8,511 bases of DNA from Erysipelotrichaceae bacterium (GTDB lineage: Bacteria; Bacillota_I; Bacilli_A; Erysipelotrichales; Erysipelotrichaceae), in NCBI GenBank assembly GCA_003446295.1, contig DMBB01000027.1, positions 1 to 8,511 on the forward strand, given 5' to 3'. Below are positions 1 to 6,688 of this stretch, in pieces; position 1 is the first letter of the stretch; each line of letters starts with the position of its first letter. The translations under genes and the position numbers were made by a program. The notes beneath the pieces are model-generated. The model saw only the letters and a list, made by a program, of their open reading frames with translations, was not told where the DNA came from and made no database searches.

Positions 1-678
1 CTGAACTGTCCGGAAGGATTTGACGGGCTGTGTGCATGGTATATCTCACAGATGACAGGGCTGCCGTTTGAACCGTCGGACAACAAGTTCCAGGCACTGA
101 CCTCCAAGTCTGCTTATGTGCATGTACATGGAGCACTGAAAGCACTGGCATGTGATCTGATGAAGATGGCAAATGATATCAGATGGCTTGCCAGCGGTCC
201 CAGATGCGGGATCGGCGAGATCCATATTCCTGAGAATGAACCGGGCAGCTCCATCATGCCCGGCAAAGTGAATCCGACACAATGCGAAGCAATCACTATG
301 ATCGCAGTGCAGGTCATGGGAAACGATGCGGCGGTCTCCTTCGGCGCTTCACAGGGGAATTTCCAGCTGAATGTGTTCATGCCTGTGCTGGCATACAATA
401 TGATGCAGTCGGTGCGCCTGCTTTCCGACGGGATCCGTTCCTTTGCCGCAAACTGTGTTTCGGGGATCAGGCCGGATATTGAGCGGATGCAGGAGAACCT
501 GAACAGATCACTGATGCTGGTGACATGTCTCTCACCTGCGATCGGATATGAGAATGCCGCAAAGGCAGCACATAAGGCCTATGAGGAACATCTGACTCTG
601 AAGCAGGCAGTTGTTTCTCTCGGACTGATGAGCGAAGAAGAATATGACCGTGAGGTAGATCCTGTAAAAATGGTCTGA
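1..678 (+). CDS. fumC: Class II fumarate hydratase, C-terminal part (5' end outside window)
   Basis: Fumarase C interconverts fumarate and L-malate in the cytoplasm without an iron-sulfur cluster. The reading frame is open from base 1, so the gene starts upstream; 225 codons are visible before the TGA stop. The family signature GSSIMPGKVNP lies at 244-276, followed directly by TQCEA, which is the fumarase form (aspartate ammonia-lyases differ just after KVNP). The serine-rich SS loop carries the catalytic serine. Upstream are the fumarase segments ANDIRWLASGPRCG and GEIHIPENEPGSS; downstream are the conserved GNFQLNVF and LNRSLMLVT stretches and the short C-terminal domain ending VDPVKMV. The stop codon is embedded in the ribosome binding site (TGAGG) of the next gene 9 nt away, so both are probably co-transcribed. 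No truncation or frameshift is visible in this part. Assignment to fumarase rather than aspartase or argininosuccinate lyase is firm. Confidence 0.95.
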   Translation: MNCPEGFDGLCAWYISQMTGLPFEPSDNKFQALTSKSAYVHVHGALKALACDLMKMANDIRWLASGPRCGIGEIHIPENEPGSSIMPGKVNPTQCEAITMIAVQVMGNDAAVSFGASQGNFQLNVFMPVLAYNMMQSVRLLSDGIRSFAANCVSGIRPDIERMQENLNRSLMLVTCLSPAIGYENAAKAAHKAYEEHLTLKQAVVSLGLMSEEEYDREVDPVKMV

Positions 679-687
679 GGTAGAAGT

Positions 688-1128
688 ATGACAATGATGA
701 ATGAATCTGACAAACACAGGTTTCTCGGAGAAATGCTGCGGAGCGGGGAACATTACCAGGCTGAGGTCTGGGGAAATGTGACTGCTGACAAGAAAACACA
801 GCTGATGTTCAGCTCCATGCCTGTCAACAGCATCCTGATGGAAAGCTACTGCTATATCGGAATGACGGAAGAAAATATCAACATTGTAGTGGTCAGCACA
901 CAGAAACCGGATAAGATCCTGGGCCGCCTGCGTCTGCCGATCGATAAAATATCATCGGCTGTTGTGAAAGGCAGTCTGATCCCGGGAAAGAAAACGATCG
1001 AACTGCTGGTGGATGGAAGAGCTGTCCGCATCAAGCTGTCATCCAGAACGATTGGAACAGATCTTCAGGGTCAGAAGGAAGGTATCCGGATGATCACTGA
1101 ACGTTTCAAAGTATTAGGCAATCAATGA
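688..1128 (+). CDS. Hypothetical 146-residue soluble protein, possible PH/GRAM-like domain
   Basis: I do not recognise this protein by name. It has no signal peptide and no membrane segment. From about residue 50 the sequence alternates short hydrophobic strands and polar turns: SILMESYCYIGMTEENINIVV, then KILGRLRLPIDKISSAVVK, then KTIELLVDGRAVRIKLSS, closing with a probable amphipathic helix GIRMITERFKVL. Strands ending in a single C-terminal helix, with a 'leucine-arginine-leucine-P-I-D-K-I' turn and a 'DG' hairpin, resemble bacterial PH/GRAM-like domains; this is a fold guess, not a family match. The start at 688 is favoured by GAGG at 677-680, 7 nt upstream; ATG at 694 and 697 are later alternatives. 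It sits 9 nt after fumC and 11 nt before an ABC transporter, and its own stop is part of the transporter's ribosome binding site. Such context fits a transporter accessory or membrane-associated role, but nothing proves it. Confidence 0.85.
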   Translation: MTMMNESDKHRFLGEMLRSGEHYQAEVWGNVTADKKTQLMFSSMPVNSILMESYCYIGMTEENINIVVVSTQKPDKILGRLRLPIDKISSAVVKGSLIPGKKTIELLVDGRAVRIKLSSRTIGTDLQGQKEGIRMITERFKVLGNQ

Positions 1129-1139
1129 GGTTTTAAGTT

Positions 1140-2963
1140 ATGAGTATGCGCGGAGGACCGGGAGGACGCGGTGCCTATCTGACAGAAGAAGAAAAGGCTG
1201 CTGCCCCCAAGGTTACCAAGGAACTGCTTGCAAGAGTTGCGTCATATCTGCTTCCATACTGGAAACAGATGCTGATCGTACTGATCGCCATCGCCGTATC
1301 ATCGGTGCTCGGCATGATGCCTGCGGTTCTGACCGGAAGGATCATTGACGAAGGTCTGATCGGAAGAAATCTGGATCTTCTGTTCAAACTGATACTGGCA
1401 TCGCTGGCAGTATCGTTCGGCTCCAATCTGATCGGCGTTCTTCAGAGCTGGATGAACACCTGGATCGCAGAACATATTACATATGACATGCGTTCCCAGA
1501 TGTTCCGTCATCTGCAGAAGATGCCGCAGAGCTTCTTTACATCAAACAACCAGGGTGACATCATCACCCGCATGACAAGCGATATTTCCGGTGTTCAGCG
1601 CATTATTACAGATACTCTGACAAGTATTCTCTCCAATGTGATCACATTGATCGTAGCTTTGGCCGCAATGTACCGGCGGAACTGGATCCTGGCAACACTG
1701 GGCGTCATGATCGTCCCGCTGTTTACGATCCCGACAAGATCAGCCGGCAGGAAGAGATGGTCACTGACCAGGGAATCACAGGCTGTCAGTGATGAGATCA
1801 ACGGCATCCTGAATGAAACGCTGTCTGTCAGCGGACAGACACTGGTCAAGCTGTTCAACCGTGAAGAACGCGAAGCAGAAAAGTACGAGGCTGCCGCAAA
1901 GAAACAGATCGCCCTGAATATCAAGGAAAACATGGCAGGCAGATGGTTCCGCGTCGTCATCAGCACATTTACGACGATCGGACCGATGCTGATATATCTT
2001 GTGGGCGGCATCCTGATGATGAAGTACAACTCCGACATCACAGTCGGTGATATTACGGTCATGGTATCGCTGCTTGGCAGGATGTACGGACCGGTGAATT
2101 CATTGCTGAACATCCAGGTCGACTGGATCCGTTCCATGGCAATGTTCACACGTATCTTTGAATACCTGGATATGCCCGTCAGTATTGAATCCGCTCCTGA
2201 TGCGGTCACGCCGGATCATGTGGAAGGGAACATCGTATTTGATGATGTTCACTTCTCATATGAACCTTCACGTGAGATCCTCAAGGGCATCAATTTTGAA
2301 CTGAAAGCAGGCAGCAGCATCGCGCTTGTAGGTCCTTCAGGCTCCGGCAAGAGCACGATCATCAACCTGATCCCGAGATTGTATGATGTTGATTCCGGAA
2401 GCGTATCATTTGACGGAATCGATGTCAGAAAACTGGAGCTGTCCTTCCTGAGAGAACAGGTAGGCATCGTTTCCCAGGAAACATATCTGTTCAACGGAAC
2501 GATCATGGAGAACCTGAAATACGCGAATCCGAAAGCGACCGGACAGATGATCATGGAAGCCTGCAAAAAGGCAAACATCTATGACTTTATCGTCAATCAG
2601 GAAAAAGGCTTCAACACGATGGTGGGCAACCGCGGTCTGAAGCTGTCCGGCGGTGAGAAACAGAGACTGTCGATCGCCCGCGTGCTGCTGAAAGATCCGA
2701 CGATCCTGATCTTCGATGAGGCGACGTCTGCACTGGATTCGATCAGTGAGAATCTGATCCAGGAAGCGATCGATCCGCTGATCAAGGAAAAGACAAGCAT
2801 ACTGATCGCACATCGTCTGTCTACGATCCTTGCGGCAGATGAGATCCTTGTGATCAAGGACGGCAGGATCGCAGAGCGCGGAAAACACGCCGATCTGGTA
2901 AAGGCAGGCGGAGTCTATACAGAGCTTTACGAAACACAGTTCAAAAAGGCACTCGAAGCATGA
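1140..2963 (+). CDS. ABC exporter half-transporter (permease fused to ATPase)
   Basis: This 607-residue protein has a transmembrane domain followed by a nucleotide-binding domain, the arrangement of MsbA/MdlB/LmrA-type exporters. Hydrophobic segments appear near residues 43-64, 79-101, 160-177, 181-197, 272-294 and 299-320. The ATPase domain has Walker A GPSGSGKST at 398-406 (K404), Q-loop glutamine Q446, signature LSGGEKQ at 502-508, Walker B ending in D526 with catalytic E527, D-loop SALD, and H-loop H558. All catalytic positions are intact, so a homodimer could have two working ATP sites; no partner half-transporter is adjacent, although related proteins in Bacillota often work as heterodimers. 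The N terminus is glycine-rich (MSMRGGPGGRG) before the first helix, a feature seen in several Bacillota exporters of this type. The start at 1140 has TGAGG at 1126-1130; ATG at 1146 is possible. Substrate is unknown: lipid, drug or peptide export are all compatible. Confidence 0.93.
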   Translation: MSMRGGPGGRGAYLTEEEKAAAPKVTKELLARVASYLLPYWKQMLIVLIAIAVSSVLGMMPAVLTGRIIDEGLIGRNLDLLFKLILASLAVSFGSNLIGVLQSWMNTWIAEHITYDMRSQMFRHLQKMPQSFFTSNNQGDIITRMTSDISGVQRIITDTLTSILSNVITLIVALAAMYRRNWILATLGVMIVPLFTIPTRSAGRKRWSLTRESQAVSDEINGILNETLSVSGQTLVKLFNREEREAEKYEAAAKKQIALNIKENMAGRWFRVVISTFTTIGPMLIYLVGGILMMKYNSDITVGDITVMVSLLGRMYGPVNSLLNIQVDWIRSMAMFTRIFEYLDMPVSIESAPDAVTPDHVEGNIVFDDVHFSYEPSREILKGINFELKAGSSIALVGPSGSGKSTIINLIPRLYDVDSGSVSFDGIDVRKLELSFLREQVGIVSQETYLFNGTIMENLKYANPKATGQMIMEACKKANIYDFIVNQEKGFNTMVGNRGLKLSGGEKQRLSIARVLLKDPTILIFDEATSALDSISENLIQEAIDPLIKEKTSILIAHRLSTILAADEILVIKDGRIAERGKHADLVKAGGVYTELYETQFKKALEA

Positions 2964-2973
2964 TCGAATCAAT

Positions 2974-2993
2974 AACCGGAGAGATCCGGTTTT
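2974..2993 (+). terminator. Short GC-rich hairpin with GAGA loop after the ABC gene; weak terminator or processing site
   Basis: AACCGGA (2974-2980) and TCCGGTT (2985-2991) form a perfect 7-bp stem closed by a GAGA tetraloop, which is a GNRA-type stabilising loop. The 3' arm runs into a TTTT stretch (2990-2993) that is then broken by GCTC. It begins 10 nt after the ABC stop and ends about 7 nt before the next ribosome binding site. The U-tract is too short for a strong intrinsic terminator, so partial termination, mRNA stabilisation of the upstream message, or a processing site are all possible. Confidence 0.45.
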
Positions 2994-3010
2994 GCTCATA
3001 AGGAGAGAAT

Positions 3011-3871
3011 ATGGAAATTACAGTCAGAAAAGCGGATATGAGTGATCTGGAAGATCTTCTGGCGATTGAAGCCAGTGCGATCCCCGGATACGCATATCTG
3101 GACGAAGCCAAAGATTTTCTGATCGGAAATACCGGCAATCAGGGAGAAATGGTCCTGGCGCTGGCGGACGGGGTCCCGGCAGGTATGGGAAGATACTCGG
3201 TCCTGCCCGATGGAAGCGGATGGCTGGAGATCCTGAGGGTCAAAAAGGAATACCAGAGACAGGGGATCGGCATGGCGATCTATCAGCGTTATATGGAGCT
3301 GGCAGAGGAAACGGGCGCACCGTCTGTCGCAATGTTTACCGGACGCAGAAACATTGCCAGCAAGTCTCTGGCCGAGCGCTGGGGCTTTGCAGTTGCGGAG
3401 GATTTCAGCGGGTATTCCGTGCCCCTGGACCGCCGGGCGGAACACTCGGAATATCATCTGATCACGGATCCTGATGAAGTGGAGGCACGTATAGGCGTCT
3501 GGCATGAGGACTGGGGAAAGTATATGTGCTTCAACCGTACCTTCATGAAATACGGACGTCCGCTGTATGAATGGCTTGCCGGACGGAACATGGTATACGG
3601 CAGCGGGGAAACGACGATCGTCCTCGGCTGGCGCATGCTGAAGGAAAGAGGTCTGCACATCGGATTTATGGATGGCGATCTGACAGACGCTCTGGCATTT
3701 GCGGCTGATGAGACTGTTCAGCGCGGCCTGCCGTCCCTGCAGATCATGTTTGACAGATCTTATACGGATATGCATGCATTTGCCGCACACCATAAAATGA
3801 CGCACACCGGCGATCTGATCGTGATGGAATATGTAAAATCATGTGAAGTGAACTGCGGTATTGGGCAATAA
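3011..3871 (+). CDS. GNAT-family N-acetyltransferase, possible tandem GNAT
   Basis: This cytoplasmic 286-residue protein probably transfers an acetyl group from acetyl-CoA to an unidentified amine. The N-terminal half is a clear GNAT domain: it opens with ITVRKADMSDLEDLLAIE (first strand and helix), has the strand WLEILRVKKEYQ at about 71-82, and the acetyl-CoA pyrophosphate loop Q82-R83-Q84-G85-I86-G87, followed by the helix to about residue 100. Motif B is N114-IASKSLAERWGF at 114-126. The remaining 146 residues are longer than a single GNAT needs. Their end, AFAAHHKMTHTGDLIVMEYV, looks like the closing helix and strands of a second GNAT fold, but I see no second RxxGxG loop, so this half may be a degenerate, substrate-binding domain. 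The start has TAAGGAG (2998-3004 region) 6 nt upstream. It lies 47 nt after the ABC gene, separated by a hairpin, and 45 nt before rapZ. Substrate unknown. Confidence 0.88.
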   Translation: MEITVRKADMSDLEDLLAIEASAIPGYAYLDEAKDFLIGNTGNQGEMVLALADGVPAGMGRYSVLPDGSGWLEILRVKKEYQRQGIGMAIYQRYMELAEETGAPSVAMFTGRRNIASKSLAERWGFAVAEDFSGYSVPLDRRAEHSEYHLITDPDEVEARIGVWHEDWGKYMCFNRTFMKYGRPLYEWLAGRNMVYGSGETTIVLGWRMLKERGLHIGFMDGDLTDALAFAADETVQRGLPSLQIMFDRSYTDMHAFAAHHKMTHTGDLIVMEYVKSCEVNCGIGQ

Positions 3872-3890
3872 AAACCATGCATGGTAGAAT
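3861..3890 (+). promoter_or_regulatory. Candidate promoter for the rapZ-yvcK-whiA block
   Basis: TAGAAT at 3885-3890 is a 5/6 match to the -10 consensus and is preceded by TG at 3882-3883 with one base between, giving an extended -10. TTGGGC at 3861-3866 lies 18 nt upstream and matches the -35 only in its first three bases. Transcription would begin near 3897, leaving a leader of about 20 nt before the rapZ ATG. The -35 overlaps the last codons of the acetyltransferase gene. The position before a conserved block supports it; the weak -35 keeps confidence modest. Confidence 0.42.
3875..3884. repeat. Perfect 10-bp palindrome CCATGCATGG in the candidate rapZ promoter
   Basis: CCATGCATGG reads the same on both strands and occupies the spacer just before the -10 hexamer of the candidate promoter. 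It could be half of nothing more than chance, or a small operator. It has no U-tract behind it, so it is not a terminator. Confidence 0.35.
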
Positions 3891-3902
3891 AGTGGAGCAG
3901 AA

Positions 3903-3911
3903 AAGAGGTGG
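3903..3911 (+). promoter_or_regulatory. Ribosome binding site that decides the rapZ start
   Basis: AAGAGGTGG at 3903-3911 is a good match to the 16S anti-Shine-Dalgarno sequence and lies 5-6 nt before ATG at 3917. The in-frame GTG at 3908 is inside this site and therefore cannot be the start it serves. Confidence 0.7.
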
Positions 3912-3916
3912 TTTGC

Positions 3917-4795
3917 ATGACTGAAGCTGCACAGCACAGACGTGTGATCCTTGTCAGCGGAATGAGCGGAGCCGGAAAGAGTACGGCTACCAGGTTCCTT
4001 GAAGACATGGGATATCATTGCATTGATAATTTTCCGGTACAGATGCTGAGTCTGCTGGTCGATATGATCGAAAACAGCACGGATCAGAGATACCAGTTTA
4101 TTGCACTTTCAACATCCGCGCAGGACTTTCCGGAATTCCAGAGAGGACTGAAGGGTGAAGGCATTGAGGTGTTTACACTGTTCCTGGATGCGGCTGACAA
4201 TATTCTGCTGCACAGATACAAGAGCACAAGGCGTGTACATCCGCTGCTGCTCAGCAACCAGGCAAATACACTGGAAGAAGCGATCGATGTGGAACGGCAG
4301 ATGTTCCAGAAGTACATCAATGATTCCGTGATCACGATCGATACAACATTTGTTACCGAAAAGGAACTCAAGCGGAAGATCGAGAGCTATTTCTCCAAGC
4401 GCTCGGTTCCGTCATTTTCCATTTCCTTTATCTCTTTCGGATACAAAAACGGCGTTCCCATGGATGCCGATCTGATGATCGATGTCCGTTTTCTGCCGAA
4501 CCCTTACTGGGAAGTAGAGCTTCGTCCGTATTCGGGCAATGACGAATGCATCTACAGTTATGTCATCGATAAACCGGAGACGCAGGAATTCCTGAAGCGT
4601 CTGGTCTCATTCCTGGATTATGCGTTTGAAGAATATGTCAAAGAAGGGAAGAACCACTTTACGGTAGCGATCGGCTGTACCGGAGGCCAGCACCGTTCAG
4701 TTTCTGTAGCCAACTATCTGTATAACCACTATAAGTCACAATACAACAGTTATATTGAACACAGGGATGTACAGGAACATGACAGTAATGAATAA
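3917..4795 (+). CDS. rapZ: RapZ/YvcJ, nucleotide-binding RNase adapter family protein
   Basis: RapZ proteins have an N-terminal P-loop kinase-like domain and a C-terminal ligand/RNA-binding domain. In Enterobacteria RapZ delivers the sRNA GlmZ to RNase E to control glucosamine-6-phosphate synthase; the Bacillus homologue YvcJ binds and hydrolyses nucleotides and affects competence. Here Walker A GMSGAGKST is at 15-23 (K21, S22), followed by the family stretch GYHCIDNFP at 32-40 and the RYKSTRRVHPL segment at 100-110. In the C-terminal domain DVRFLPNPYW is at 189-198 and the hallmark IGCTGGQHRSV at 252-262, ending EHRDV. The length of 292 residues is typical. ATG at 3917 is chosen because the ribosome binding site lies directly before it. 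The last 8 nt (ATGAATAA) overlap the preferred start of yvcK, implying coupled translation. The identification is firm; whether it acts on RNA in this organism cannot be told, since no GlmZ-like RNA is visible. Confidence 0.96.
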   Translation: MTEAAQHRRVILVSGMSGAGKSTATRFLEDMGYHCIDNFPVQMLSLLVDMIENSTDQRYQFIALSTSAQDFPEFQRGLKGEGIEVFTLFLDAADNILLHRYKSTRRVHPLLLSNQANTLEEAIDVERQMFQKYINDSVITIDTTFVTEKELKRKIESYFSKRSVPSFSISFISFGYKNGVPMDADLMIDVRFLPNPYWEVELRPYSGNDECIYSYVIDKPETQEFLKRLVSFLDYAFEEYVKEGKNHFTVAIGCTGGQHRSVSVANYLYNHYKSQYNSYIEHRDVQEHDSNE

Positions 4796-5741
4796 AAAGA
4801 TCGTTGTGATCGGCGGCGGTCATGGACAGTCAGCCATCTGCCGGGGCATCAAGTATATTGAAAATGTAGACATCAGCGCCATCGTCACCGTAGCGGATGA
4901 CGGAGGCAGTACAGGCAGACTGCGCAGACAGTTTCATATTCCGGCCATGGGTGATATCCGGAACGTCATGATCGCGCTGGCAGGCAGTGAAACAGTCCTG
5001 TCAAATCTGATGGATTACAGGTTTGATGATCCTGACGGAAGTGAGGAGGATGTCCATGGACACAACCTTGGCAATCTGATCCTGACAGCACTGACCCAGC
5101 AGAGCGGAAGCTTTCTGGAAGCGGTCAGAACGATCGAACAGGTCCTGAATGTCAAGGGAAAGATCATTCCCGCCACGACACAGGTCATTACATTGTTTGC
5201 CCTCATGGAAGATGATGTGATCGTCAAGGGAGAAGCGAATATTCCCACAGTCTCCAACCGGATCCGCAAAGTCTTTTATGAGGAACCGGTCAAAGCCTCC
5301 AGGGAAGCAGTGGATGCGATCCTGGAAGCAGATCTGATCATTTACGGGATCGGATCGGTATTTACCAGCATCCTGCCGAATGTTATTATTCCGGAACTGA
5401 CCGAGGCGCTGCAGCAGACATCAGCCAGAAAAGTCTATTTCTGCAACGCAATGACCCAGGTGGGAGAAACAGACGGATTTGATGTGGAAGCCCATGTGGC
5501 TGCACTGAACCGGCACGGTGCACCGGTAGACGAGGTGATCGTGGCGGACAATCAGATACCGGAATACATATTGGAACGGTACCGGAAAGAAGGCTCTTCG
5601 GCAGTCAGTCTTTCGGATGACCGGCATGATTATAAAGTGGTCAAAATGGATCTGCTGAACTTTGACGGAGGTCTGGTCAGACATGATTCCGTGAAGATCA
5701 AGCATGCAGTTGAATATCTGCTGCAGGAAATCGAGGCGTAA
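4788..5741 (+). CDS. yvcK: YvcK/CofD-family gluconeogenesis and cell-shape factor
   Basis: YvcK is a cytoplasmic protein that in Bacillus and Mycobacterium binds UDP-sugars such as UDP-GlcNAc and is needed for normal envelope synthesis on gluconeogenic carbon sources. The N terminus is a Rossmann-like strand and loop KKIVVIGGGHG (3-13), followed by VTVADDGGSTGRLRR (33-47), PAMGDIRNV (52-60), the GHNLGNLIL stretch at 91-99, DLIIYGIGSVFTSILPN at 182-198, and CNAMTQVGETDGF then H236 of the 'AHVAAL' segment. All blocks of the family are present and the 317-residue length is normal. Two loop positions differ from the form I know: GGGTG is GGGHG here and GPGS is GIGS. The start is not certain: ATG 4788 gives the usual short N terminus and has AGGA at 4773-4776, 11 nt upstream; ATG 4779 would add three residues. 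It overlaps rapZ by 8 nt and its stop shares one base with the whiA start. Confidence 0.94.
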   Translation: MNKKIVVIGGGHGQSAICRGIKYIENVDISAIVTVADDGGSTGRLRRQFHIPAMGDIRNVMIALAGSETVLSNLMDYRFDDPDGSEEDVHGHNLGNLILTALTQQSGSFLEAVRTIEQVLNVKGKIIPATTQVITLFALMEDDVIVKGEANIPTVSNRIRKVFYEEPVKASREAVDAILEADLIIYGIGSVFTSILPNVIIPELTEALQQTSARKVYFCNAMTQVGETDGFDVEAHVAALNRHGAPVDEVIVADNQIPEYILERYRKEGSSAVSLSDDRHDYKVVKMDLLNFDGGLVRHDSVKIKHAVEYLLQEIEA

Positions 5742-6688
5742 TGTCATATACATCGGATATCAAAACAGAGATCTCACTGAAGCAGCTGTCAAATGATGAG
5801 ACAAAGGCACAGCTGTCTGCTTTGGTATTGATGCTGTCATCGATATCCATTACTTCAGACGGAATGTCACTGGTGATCAGGACATCAAACGCGCCTGTTT
5901 CCAGAGCCGTGTACCGCATGATGAAACAGCTTTATGAGGTACAGATCGAGACATTCGTCCAAAGAAGGATGAACCTGAAAAAGAATCTGATCTACGGATT
6001 CCGCATATACGGAAACATTAAAGACATTCTGACAGATCTCGGGCTGTTCTCTTCACGCGGACTTCTGGAGAAGCCTCTGCAGAGAGTTGTCGCAAAGGAC
6101 AGCTGTGCAAGAGCATATCTGGCCGGAGCTTTCATGGCTGACGGCAGTATCAATTCACCTGAGACAGCGGGATATCATATGGAGATCCGTACGGCAGACA
6201 CTGCCCAGGCAGGATTTCTGGTCAATCTGATGGAACGCTTCTATATCCAGGCAAAGGTGATCGAGCGCCGCTCAAAACAGATCGTTTACGTCAAACAGGC
6301 GGAAAAGATCGCAGACTTCATACGCTGTATCGGGGCAGACAGGTGTCTGATGGAATTCGAGGATGCACGCATCTCGAGAGATTTTGCCAACAGCGTGACA
6401 AGACTTGCCAATGTGGACATGGCAAATGACTACAAGAGCATGAAGGCTGCCAATGCCCAGCTGGAAGACATCCGGATCCTGGAGGAAGCTGGGCTGATCG
6501 AAAAGCTGGATGAAAAACTGAAGGATGTGGTCATGCTGAGGCTGGCTGATCCGGAAGCTTCTTTAAACGAACTTGCAAGGCTTTATCAGGCAAAGACAGG
6601 TATTGTTGTTTCAAAATCCGGTCTGAAGCACCGGTTTGTCAAAATACATGATCTGGCTGTTAAAGCGGAGGGTAAGACAGATGAATAA
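5741..6688 (+). CDS. whiA: WhiA, sporulation/cell-division regulator with LAGLIDADG-like fold and HTH
   Basis: WhiA is a DNA-binding protein of Gram-positive bacteria; it drives sporulation genes in Streptomyces and influences cell division and chromosome segregation in Bacillus. The N-terminal domain (about 1-210) is a homing-endonuclease-like fold: a degenerate first repeat near 25-45, and a second repeat with Y126-L-A-G-A-F-M-A-D-G-S-I (126-137), followed by the conserved GYHMEI (144-149). A linker with the family residues R221, N224, N229, K232 and Q240 leads to the C-terminal helix-turn-helix, about 270-305 (SLNELARLY through SKSGLKHRFVKI). The 315-residue length is typical. Unusually, D134 occupies the acidic position that is usually lost in WhiA. 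The ATG shares its A with the yvcK stop (TAATG), with GAGG at 5733-5736 four nt upstream and AGGA further up. The last 8 nt overlap the next gene. Confidence 0.95.
   Translation: MSYTSDIKTEISLKQLSNDETKAQLSALVLMLSSISITSDGMSLVIRTSNAPVSRAVYRMMKQLYEVQIETFVQRRMNLKKNLIYGFRIYGNIKDILTDLGLFSSRGLLEKPLQRVVAKDSCARAYLAGAFMADGSINSPETAGYHMEIRTADTAQAGFLVNLMERFYIQAKVIERRSKQIVYVKQAEKIADFIRCIGADRCLMEFEDARISRDFANSVTRLANVDMANDYKSMKAANAQLEDIRILEEAGLIEKLDEKLKDVVMLRLADPEASLNELARLYQAKTGIVVSKSGLKHRFVKIHDLAVKAEGKTDE

Noticed and set aside
1595..2209. 204-codon open frame on the - strand opposite the ABC permease domain
   Set aside because: Shadow of the ABC gene; no ribosome site or family signature, and the + strand protein is conserved throughout.
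1260..2960. Striking density of GATC sites
   Set aside because: It follows from frequent CTG-ATC, GAT-C and GGATCC codon junctions in a genome that prefers ATC for isoleucine; no spacing pattern was seen that would suggest a methylation-dependent region.
2406..2999. 197-codon open frame on the - strand opposite the ABC ATPase domain
   Set aside because: Overlaps the most conserved motifs of the ATPase on the other strand, so codon constraints there explain the open frame.
2996..3805. Long open frame of 269 codons on the - strand opposite the first acetyltransferase
   Set aside because: It lies wholly opposite a well-supported GNAT gene, has no recognisable domain and is rich in His, Arg, Cys and Gln, as expected for a shadow frame.
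3908..3916. GTG at 3908 as the rapZ start
   Set aside because: It is inside the ribosome binding site that serves ATG 3917, and the extra residues are not part of the family.
4755..4787. TTG 4755 or ATG 4767 as the yvcK start
   Set aside because: These would add 7-11 residues before the first Rossmann strand and enlarge the overlap with rapZ; family members start 2-6 residues before that strand. ATG 4779 remains possible.
6636..6680. TTG 6636 as the start of the small membrane protein
   Set aside because: It has no ribosome binding site and lies in the helix-turn-helix codons of whiA, whereas ATG 6681 has GGAGG at proper spacing.
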